Origin: a bacterium UBP10_UBA1149
GTDB taxonomy: Bacteria > Desulfobacterota > Binatia > UBA1149
Direction: 5' to 3'
Assembly (NCBI GenBank): GCA_002311335.1
Contig: DBZX01000002.1
Span: 5,573-26,353, forward strand
DNA length: 20,781 nt
Shown here: positions 14,942 through 20,781 of the stretch, in pieces
Position numbering within the stretch: position 1 is the stretch's first letter
How the letters are laid out: each line of letters starts with the position of its first letter
Notes under the pieces: model-generated
The model's database searches: none
What the model was told of the DNA's origin: nothing
The model's input: the letters and a program-made list of their open reading frames with translations, nothing else
Position numbers and translations under genes: made by a program

Positions 14942-17215
14942 TCAGGTCTCGCTGTCGCGCAGCTTGTTCAGCGCCGAGCCTGCCTTGAGCCAGCTGATTT
15001 GCTCGTGGTTGAGCGTGTGCTTGAGCGCTATCTCGTCGCTGCTGCCGCCAGCGTGGTGCAGGGTGGCAAGCAGGGGCACTCCCGGTTCGAGGTCGAGCGC
15101 CCCGGCTATCGAGATCTCGTCGTCCGCGAGCACGAGCTCGTAGTCGTCGTAGTCACTGAATATCAGAGGCAGGATGCCCTGTTTCTTGAGGTTGCTCTCG
15201 TGTATGCGGGCAAAGCTACGCACGATCACGGCGGCGGCGCCCAGGAGGCGGGGAGACATGGCCGCGTGTTCCCGGCTTGAGCCCTCGCCGTAATTGTCGT
15301 CACCCACGACCACCCAGTGTTTGCCCGCTGCGCGCAAGGCCCTGGCGACAGCCGGCACGGCCTGTTGCTCTCCGTCCAGGGGGTTGGTGGTGGTGCCGCG
15401 CTCGCCGCTGCCGGCTCGGGTGGCTCCCGTAAACATGTTGTCGCTGATCCTGTCGAGGTGGCCACGGTAGCGCAGCCAGGGGCCGGCCGGGCTTATGTGG
15501 TCGGTGGTGGTTTTTCCACTGGTCTTGAGCAGCAGCGGCATGCGCTGGTAATTCGATTCCACCGGCGCGGCAAACGGCTTGAGCAGGGCCAGGCGCTGAC
15601 TGTCCGGCGCGATTTCAATCGCTGTTGACGACCCGTTACTCACCGGCGCCTGGTAGCCCGAGCGACTTTCGACGAAACCGTTTTCGGGTATTTCCGGAGC
15701 CGCAAGGGGAGCGGCCAGTTTCGCCGTCGAACCATCAGGGGTTACCAGTTCGTCGACCAGCGGGTTGAACGACAGGCTCCCGGCCAGGCCAAGAGCCATG
15801 ACGATTTCGGGGCTGGCTATAAAGGCGAGGGTCTCGGGGTTGGAGTCGTTGCGGCCGGGGAAGTTTCGGTTGAAGGAGGTCAGTATGGAGTCCGCCTGCC
15901 CTTTCTTTATATCGTCGCGCTGCCACTGGCCTATACAGGGCCCACAGGCGTTGGCCAGCACTTTGGCGCCAACGGCAGACAGGGCATCCATCTGCCCGTC
16001 GCGGGCGATGGTCTTGAAGATCGTGTCGCTGCCGGGACTCACCAACAACTTGCTCTTCATCACCAGCCCTAGGTCGGTGGCCTGGCGGGCGATGTCGGCC
16101 GCGCGTGTGAGGTCTTCGTAGGAGGAGTTAGTGCAGCTGCCCACCAGCGCCGTCGAGATACGGTCGGGGTAGTTCTCGCGGGCAGTATCCGCGGCCAGCT
16201 GCGAGATAGGTCGCGCGAGGTCCGGCGTGTGTGGTCCCACCACGTGTGGTTCCAGCGTGGAGAGGTCGATCTCGTAGACCTCGTCGTAGTACCTTTCTGG
16301 CGACCCGGCCACCTCGCCATCAGCGGTCAAGAGGTCGTCGGCTTTCTCCGCGAGGTCGGCCAGCGCCGAGCGGCTGGTGGCCCGCAGGTACAGCGCCATG
16401 CGCTGGTCAAAAGGGAAGACCGAACAGGTGGCTCCAAGCTCAGCTCCCATGTTGCAGATAGTGGCCTTACCGGTGCAGGAAATCGCCGCGGTCCCCGCAC
16501 CAAAATACTCGATGACGCGGTTGGTTCCGCCTTTTACGCTGAGCATGCCCAGCAGGGCCAGTATGATGTCCTTGGGCGCGGTCCAACCCGACAACTTTCC
16601 CACCAGCCTCACGCCGGTGACCCTGGGCAACAGCACTTCCCAGGAAAAGCCCGCCAGCACGTCCACCGCGTCGGCGCCGCCAACGCCCACTGCGCACATG
16701 CCCAGGCCCCCGGCGTTGGGCGTGTGAGAGTCGGTGCCGATCATCAGGCCACCGGGAAAAGCATAGTTCTCCAGTACAACCTGGTGGATTATCCCCGAAG
16801 AGGGCCCCCAGAAACCAAGCCCGTACTTGGAGCAGGCGGTCGAGAGAAAGTCGTATACCTCGCTGTTTTCATTCCTCGCGGTGGCCAGGTCGCTGTCAGC
16901 GCCGGAGTAGGCACGCACGAGATGGTCGCAGTGGACGGTGGCGGGAACGGCAGTTTCGTCACGGCCCGCCTGCATGAATTGAAGCAGGGCCATTTGTGCG
17001 GTCGCGTCCTGCATGGCCACGCGGTCGGGGCGCAGGGCGACGTAGGACGAACCACGGTCAAGCTCGCTCGAGGCCGGGTCGTCGAGGTGGCCAAGCAGTA
17101 TTTTATCAGTGAGGGTAAGCGGCCCGGGCCGCCTGTTCCTGACAATCTCGAGCCGGGCCCTGCTCTGTTGGTAAACCTGGCTCACCAGTTCCTGGCTGCT
17201 TTCTATCTCCGGCAT
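14942..17215 (-). CDS. acn: Aconitate hydratase, mitochondrial type
   Basis: Fe-S enzyme interconverting citrate and isocitrate in the TCA cycle. It has 757 residues, the size of mitochondrial-type aconitase (about 750-780) and shorter than bacterial AcnA (about 890). Cluster ligands are C361 (LVGSCTNSSYEDL) and C424/C427 (ANACGPCIGQW). Other signatures: ATVHCDHLV, GTDSHTPNAGGLGMCAVGVG, SFNRNFPGRND, KTTTDHISPAGPWLRYRGHL, and in the swivelling domain VGDDNYGEGSSREHAAMSPR and SFARIHESNLKKQG. ATG 17215 is preceded by GAGGAAAG about 11 nt upstream. It appears monocistronic, with a promoter candidate just upstream. This isozyme type is known in some Bacteroidetes and deltaproteobacteria-like groups. 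Confidence 0.97.
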   Translation of the reverse strand: MPEIESSQELVSQVYQQSRARLEIVRNRRPGPLTLTDKILLGHLDDPASSELDRGSSYVALRPDRVAMQDATAQMALLQFMQAGRDETAVPATVHCDHLVRAYSGADSDLATARNENSEVYDFLSTACSKYGLGFWGPSSGIIHQVVLENYAFPGGLMIGTDSHTPNAGGLGMCAVGVGGADAVDVLAGFSWEVLLPRVTGVRLVGKLSGWTAPKDIILALLGMLSVKGGTNRVIEYFGAGTAAISCTGKATICNMGAELGATCSVFPFDQRMALYLRATSRSALADLAEKADDLLTADGEVAGSPERYYDEVYEIDLSTLEPHVVGPHTPDLARPISQLAADTARENYPDRISTALVGSCTNSSYEDLTRAADIARQATDLGLVMKSKLLVSPGSDTIFKTIARDGQMDALSAVGAKVLANACGPCIGQWQRDDIKKGQADSILTSFNRNFPGRNDSNPETLAFIASPEIVMALGLAGSLSFNPLVDELVTPDGSTAKLAAPLAAPEIPENGFVESRSGYQAPVSNGSSTAIEIAPDSQRLALLKPFAAPVESNYQRMPLLLKTSGKTTTDHISPAGPWLRYRGHLDRISDNMFTGATRAGSGERGTTTNPLDGEQQAVPAVARALRAAGKHWVVVGDDNYGEGSSREHAAMSPRLLGAAAVIVRSFARIHESNLKKQGILPLIFSDYDDYELVLADDEISIAGALDLEPGVPLLATLHHAGGSSDEIALKHTLNHEQISWLKAGSALNKLRDSET

Positions 17216-17269
17216 TGCTCTTTGTGCTTTCCTCGCGCCGCCGGTGGGTCGGCTGGCAGGCGCTGACCC

Positions 17270-17298
17270 TTTATCTCACGGACGCTGTCTGATGTCAG
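17270..17298 (-). promoter_or_regulatory. Sigma-70-type promoter candidate for aconitase
   Basis: On the minus strand, -35 CTGACA (17293-17298; 5 of 6 consensus bases), a 17-bp spacer, then -10 GATAAA (17270-17275; 4 of 6). Transcription would start near 17263 and leave a leader of about 48 nt before the aconitase ATG. Confidence 0.5.
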
Positions 17299-17359
17299 TT
17301 CGGCTCATCGACAGAGGCACCCCCATCTTGGTGGTGGCGAGTCAAAGCGTTGCTTGAGC

Positions 17360-17393
17360 TTCCCCCGTCCGATCTCTCCCCCTAACGGGGGAA
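17360..17393. repeat. Two alternative hairpins sharing one G-tract arm
   Basis: ACGGGGGAA (17385-17393) is fully complementary to TTCCCCCGT (17360-17368), a 9-bp stem with a 16-nt loop. Part of the same arm also pairs with TCCCCC (17377-17382), a 6-bp stem with a TAAC loop. The two structures exclude each other. It lies in the leader or promoter region of the secreted protein gene and upstream of the aconitase promoter. Confidence 0.45.
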
Positions 17394-17547
17394 AACAGCG
17401 CTTTTTCATCCGATTTACCCGGGAGGGTGTGTGGTAGGCCATATTAATTTTGGTAGAAGACAGCAGTGGTTTAAGCAGCAAATTTGACGGCTGCGGGGGG
17501 GGTGGAACATAGGCGCGTTGTGACGCTCCTGAGGGGAGGGTACTGAA

Positions 17548-20500
17548 TTGAATACTAATTGCCGCAAGCTGACCTTCGGGGTCGCTTCTGTCCTTGCATC
17601 AATCTTTTTGTCTGCCGCCACCTCGGTGGTTGTGGTCCACGCCCAGTGTATCGCGCCCTGTTTCGACCCGGTGGTCGGGGCGGTAGAGGCCTATCTTGGC
17701 GACGCCACCGACCTTTCAGCTGCAGGCCTGTCGGTGGGGTTTGCCAACGTGAGCAGCCCGGCATTGGCCCGTTTTGACATCGTCATCACCGACGTACCGC
17801 GAAATTTGTTTACCAATACTTCGGGACAACTCGGCGATGGCCTGACCGACGATGTGGGCAACCCGACCGGGGAAAACGGAACCGGTCTCGGGGAGTTTGC
17901 CGGCTGCGGTGCCGGATCTATCTGTCCCGGCGACGAAGTGGGTGTCGACGGCTTTTCGGCGACCTTCAGTACGGCGTCGGGTGACATTGTCTTCGACCGC
18001 AATAACGCACAGATCGTAGCCCAGGAAGCTTTTGCTCTGGACGGGGTGACGGTCACGGGGGCGCGGCAGGACGTAGCCTGGCTGCTGTTCTCGATTCGTT
18101 TTGCCGACGTTGAGCCACTTTCTCCGTCTACGGTAACCATAAGCCAGGGCGCGACCACGCTCGCAACATTTGAACTCATAAACAGTTCAGCACTGGACGA
18201 CGCCCAGGGTGTCGTAATAGCTTCGGCGACACCGGGGGCCCTTGGCGCGACGGCGTTGGACTCGGCCTTGATAACAGATGGCATCTGCGGAAACGGTGCC
18301 CCTGATGCGGGCGAAGAATGCGATGACGGAAACAATATCGACGGTGACTGCTGCTCGGCGAGTTGCCTGCTCGAGTGCGGCGACGCCAACCCCTGTACTG
18401 CCGACAGCTGTACTGCCGGAGTGTGTTCAAATATTCAGATCACCGGTGCCTGCGAAGACGGCGACCCTTGCACCTCGGGTGACGTCTGCGCCGGTGGAGT
18501 TTGTGTTCCGGGCCCAGTCGTTCCGGCGGGTTCCTGCTCAGATGGCGATCCCTGTACCAGCGGCGACCTTTGTGCCGTAGACGGTAGCTGTGCACCCGGC
18601 ACAGTGGTGGACGGCTGCCTCGGGCTTGCCGGCTGCGCGGCTCCCTGCGTGGATCCGCTGCTCGGCCCGCTGGAGCTTTTTCTCGGCACCGGCAATGAGC
18701 TGGTAGGTTTGCCGGTTACCTTCGACAACGCCAGTAGGCCCGCCCTGGCACGTTTCGATATCATAATTCCGAACGTCCCGCGCGGCTTGTTTACAAACCT
18801 TTTCGGGCAGATGGGTGACGGCCTGACCGACGAGCTGGGCAATGTCACGGGTAGCCCAGGTACGGGCCTCGGTGAATTTGCCGGTTGCGGACCGGCGGCG
18901 CCTCCAGCCGGAAGTGGCGTGTCAGAAATCTGCCCCGGCGACGAGGTCGGATTTAGTGGCTGCGTAGCGACTTTTCATACTGACGCCGGTCCGATCGAGT
19001 TCGGCACCAACAACGTGCAGGTCGTGGCCCAGGAGATACTCGACCTGGCCACCGGTGATACCCTCGGAGCCGAGCAGGACGTGGTGTGGGCGCTGTGGTC
19101 CATTAGGGCGGGCGAAGTAGCTCCCCTGTCTCCGGCAGTAGTGACCGTAGAGTGCGGGCCTGTACGCCTCGCCACTTTTCAGATCGAAGGTGATTCAGCG
19201 GTGAATGACGCCCAGGGTGTGACCTCGGCTGGCATCGATAACGGTTGCGTAGACGGCACGGTGGCCCCGGGTTATCCGGCGACCGCTCTATGCGACGACG
19301 GTGACCCCTGTACCGACGATAGCTGTAACATCGTGGCCCACGCTTGCGAACACACGCTTAACGTCGCTCCGTGTGACGATGGCGTGGCTTGCACGGACGG
19401 CGACGTCTGCGCGGGCGGCCTGTGTGGCGGCGTTGCCAACGACACGCTCTGCGACGATGGCAATCCCTGTACCACCGGGAGCTGTGATTCGGTGACGGGT
19501 TGCTCCTTTGCCGACAACACCGACTCTTGCAGCGACGGCAACGCTTGTACCACGGGCGACAGCTGCAGCGCCGGGGCCTGCGTAGGTGGCCCTGCGCCTG
19601 ACTGTGACGATAGCAACTTGTGCACCGACGATAGTTGCGATCCGGCAAGTGGATGTGCCACTGCCAACAACGGCGTGGCCTGTGACGATGGCGATGCATG
19701 CACCACCGACGATACATGTTCGGGCGGTGTGTGCGTTGGAGGCGCGCCCCCGGTCTGTAACGACGGTGACGTTTGCACTGATGACAGCTGCGATTCGGCC
19801 AGCGGCTGTGTGGCCGTCAACAACTCGGCAGCTTGCGATGATGGCAACGCGTGTACAACGGCGGACACCTGCAGTGGCGGGAATTGTTTTGGCGGTCCTC
19901 CGCTGAACTGCGATGATAGTAATGGTTGTACCGACGACTCCTGCAATACTGCCAGCGGGTGCGTGGCTGACAACAACACGTTGGCCTGCGATGATTCCAA
20001 CGCCTGCACGGAGAACGACGTCTGCGGTGGAGGAGCGTGCGTGCCCGGATCGGCGCTGGACTGCGACGACGGTGACGGCTGTACGGATAACTCCTGTGAC
20101 AGTGGCAGCGGTTGTGTGACGGTTAACAACGAAAGCGCCTGCGATGATGCAAACGCCTGTACGCTCGCAGATACCTGCAGTGGTGGTGCCTGTGTTGGTG
20201 GCCCGGCGCCTAACTGTGACGACAGCAATCTTTGCACCGACGATTCGTGCAACGTGGCCACCGGCTGCGTGTCTACGGACAACTCGGTCGGTTGTGATGA
20301 TGGCAACGCGTGCACGGTAGCCGACCAGTGCTCGGCGGGCGCCTGTGTCTCGGGCGCGGCCAGGGACTGCAATGACAGTAACGTCTGTACCGACGATTCC
20401 TGCGAGCCAGCCAGCGGTTGTGCTTATGCAGATAACACGGGTAGCTGCGACGACGACGATGCCTGCAGCACCGGGGATACCTGCCTGGCGGGCGTATGCC

Positions 20501-20781
20501 TGGGAGGTCCTGCGCGCGATTGTGACGACGGCAATGGCTGTACCGATGACAGCTGTGATCCCGGGACGGGCTGCGCCTATTCAAACAATTCCTTGGCTTG
20601 CGATGATGGCAATGCCTGTACTACCGTCGACACCTGCAGCGCTGGTGCTTGTGCAGGAGGCGCGCCGCCTGATTGCGACGACGGTAATGTCTGCACCGAC
20701 GATAGTTGCGACCTGGGCGGCGGTTGTTTCAGTGTCAACGTTGCGGGGGCTTGCGATGACGGCAACGCTTGTACCACGGGC
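17548..20781 (+). CDS. Large secreted cysteine-rich repeat protein, 3' end outside window
   Basis: The frame is open from TTG 17548 to the last base: 1078 codons with no stop. The start is fixed by GGAGG (17535-17539) with an 8-nt spacer and by a signal peptide: Arg/Lys near the N-terminus, a hydrophobic stretch, and likely cleavage after A32 (VVVVHA, then QC). Order: unknown domain copy 1 (residues 34 to about 225), one DUF4215/Myxococcus-type Cys repeat (about 247-277), three four-Cys modules, domain copy 2 (about 363-562), then at least 19 full four-Cys modules from residue 582. The modules (CDDGNACTTADTCSGG type) resemble the CTDC repeats of slime-mould proteins and carry acidic Asp/Asn loops, so disulfide-stiffened, perhaps Ca-binding, surface rods are likely. 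No anchor is seen because the C-terminus is missing. Function unknown; adhesion or a cell-surface scaffold are guesses. Confidence 0.88.
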   Translation, partial: MNTNCRKLTFGVASVLASIFLSAATSVVVVHAQCIAPCFDPVVGAVEAYLGDATDLSAAGLSVGFANVSSPALARFDIVITDVPRNLFTNTSGQLGDGLTDDVGNPTGENGTGLGEFAGCGAGSICPGDEVGVDGFSATFSTASGDIVFDRNNAQIVAQEAFALDGVTVTGARQDVAWLLFSIRFADVEPLSPSTVTISQGATTLATFELINSSALDDAQGVVIASATPGALGATALDSALITDGICGNGAPDAGEECDDGNNIDGDCCSASCLLECGDANPCTADSCTAGVCSNIQITGACEDGDPCTSGDVCAGGVCVPGPVVPAGSCSDGDPCTSGDLCAVDGSCAPGTVVDGCLGLAGCAAPCVDPLLGPLELFLGTGNELVGLPVTFDNASRPALARFDIIIPNVPRGLFTNLFGQMGDGLTDELGNVTGSPGTGLGEFAGCGPAAPPAGSGVSEICPGDEVGFSGCVATFHTDAGPIEFGTNNVQVVAQEILDLATGDTLGAEQDVVWALWSIRAGEVAPLSPAVVTVECGPVRLATFQIEGDSAVNDAQGVTSAGIDNGCVDGTVAPGYPATALCDDGDPCTDDSCNIVAHACEHTLNVAPCDDGVACTDGDVCAGGLCGGVANDTLCDDGNPCTTGSCDSVTGCSFADNTDSCSDGNACTTGDSCSAGACVGGPAPDCDDSNLCTDDSCDPASGCATANNGVACDDGDACTTDDTCSGGVCVGGAPPVCNDGDVCTDDSCDSASGCVAVNNSAACDDGNACTTADTCSGGNCFGGPPLNCDDSNGCTDDSCNTASGCVADNNTLACDDSNACTENDVCGGGACVPGSALDCDDGDGCTDNSCDSGSGCVTVNNESACDDANACTLADTCSGGACVGGPAPNCDDSNLCTDDSCNVATGCVSTDNSVGCDDGNACTVADQCSAGACVSGAARDCNDSNVCTDDSCEPASGCAYADNTGSCDDDDACSTGDTCLAGVCLGGPARDCDDGNGCTDDSCDPGTGCAYSNNSLACDDGNACTTVDTCSAGACAGGAPPDCDDGNVCTDDSCDLGGGCFSVNVAGACDDGNACTTG
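17647..18222 (+). repeat. Unrecognised domain, copy 1
   Basis: About 192 residues, beginning CIAPCFDPVVGAVEAYLG. Landmarks shared with copy 2: PALARFDI, VPR.LFTN, GQ.GDGLTD, GTGLGEFAGCG, ICPGDEVG, AQ.VAQE, LSP..VT, LATF, DAQGV. The alternating hydrophobic pattern suggests a beta-sandwich; I cannot assign a family. Copy 1 lacks two of the cysteines found in copy 2. Confidence 0.7.
18286..18378 (+). repeat. DUF4215 / Myxococcus cysteine-rich repeat
   Basis: CGNGAPDAGEECDDGNNIDG, then DCCSASCLLEC. This matches the familiar CGNG..E.GEECDDGN..DGD.CS..C pattern of the Myxococcus cysteine-rich repeat, found mainly in exported proteins of myxobacteria and related groups. One copy only. It is followed by three four-Cys modules up to about 18633. 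Confidence 0.85.
18634..19233 (+). repeat. Unrecognised domain, copy 2
   Basis: About 200 residues, beginning CAAPCVDPLLGPLELFLG, 987 nt downstream of copy 1. Same landmarks in the same order as copy 1, plus an 8-9 residue insertion (around PAAPPAGSG) after GEFAGCG and two extra cysteines (SGCVAT and VECG). The DNA has diverged freely at third positions, so the duplication is old. Confidence 0.7.
19291..20781 (+). repeat. Array of alternating four-cysteine modules (period 51 residues, 153 bp)
   Basis: 19 complete modules and a 10-residue start of the twentieth, running off the window. Type B (26 residues) has C-x5-C-x4-C-x5-C-x8, as in CDDSNLCTDDSCDPASGC. Type A (25 residues) has C-x5-C-x5-C-x4-C-x7, as in CDDGNACTTADTCSGGAC. 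They alternate strictly B-A; the first two are one residue longer. Eight Cys per 51 residues. DNA copies differ at many silent sites, so the pattern is held at protein level. Confidence 0.92.

Larger units (their letters stand above)
17216..17547. other. 332-bp divergent intergenic region between aconitase and the secreted protein
   Basis: It carries the aconitase promoter candidate (17270-17298), a C-tract/G-tract hairpin region (17360-17393), an AT-rich patch (about 17440-17455) that could hold a promoter for the rightward gene, an 8-nt G-run near 17500, and a strong GGAGG RBS (17535-17539). I could not pick one convincing -35/-10 pair for the rightward gene. No coding frame or tRNA was seen. 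Confidence 0.5.

Noticed and set aside
19272..20372. A 366-codon open frame on the minus strand opposite the cysteine-rich array
   Set aside because: Its repetitive Ser/Gln/Pro-rich product is simply the antisense reading of the 153-bp repeats; the plus frame has a signal peptide, RBS, known repeat families and silent-site divergence.
19291..20781. Regular repeats considered as a CRISPR array
   Set aside because: The repeats are coding, 153 bp in period, diverged at silent sites, with no conserved short repeat/spacer pattern and no cas genes.

Overview
The window is a GC-rich bacterial chromosome segment, densely coded, with genes packed into short operons. Ten of the fifteen genes whose start is visible appear to use GTG or TTG. 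The mix of an NtrB/NtrC pair, a mitochondrial-type aconitase, an isobutyryl-CoA-mutase-like enzyme with separate subunits, and a secreted protein with DUF4215/Myxococcus-type and CTDC-like cysteine-rich repeats points to a deltaproteobacteria-like lineage (Myxococcota, Desulfobacterota, Binatota or a relative). That placement is an inference; there is no rRNA or ribosomal marker here. No tRNA, CRISPR array, insertion sequence or phage gene was seen.

Layout. 1-3017 (+): the 3' part of homoserine dehydrogenase, threonine synthase, and a class II fructose-bisphosphatase (GlpX) homologue whose expected metal-binding and catalytic residues are mostly replaced. 3077-7889 (+): an apparent operon with the large and small subunits of a B12-dependent acyl-CoA mutase (active-site residues match isobutyryl-CoA mutase rather than methylmalonyl-CoA mutase), a thiolase, a HAD phosphatase, a BtuF-like metal/cobalamin-receptor protein without a signal peptide, and a possible 26-residue coupled peptide. 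7904-9292 (+): replicative helicase DnaB. 9316-12538 (-): an operon ntrB-ntrC-thiE, convergent with dnaB. 12622-14897 (+): ispF and gltX, separated by a 353-bp stretch holding an inverted repeat and a small open frame on the minus strand. 14942-17215 (-): aconitase, convergent with gltX across a hairpin. 17548 to the right edge (+): an exported protein with a duplicated domain of about 190-200 residues that I do not recognise, one DUF4215-type repeat, and a long array of four-cysteine modules that leaves the window without a stop.

How it fits together. Most of the window is housekeeping: threonine synthesis, DNA replication, isoprenoid precursor synthesis, glutamyl-tRNA charging, thiamin synthesis, TCA cycle and probable nitrogen control. 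The mutase-thiolase cluster suggests interconversion of branched and straight C4 acyl-CoAs feeding acetyl-CoA chemistry. The three items most worth a second look are the GlpX-like protein without its normal active site, the F/A/Q active-site signature of the mutase, and the duplicated domain in the secreted cysteine-rich protein.
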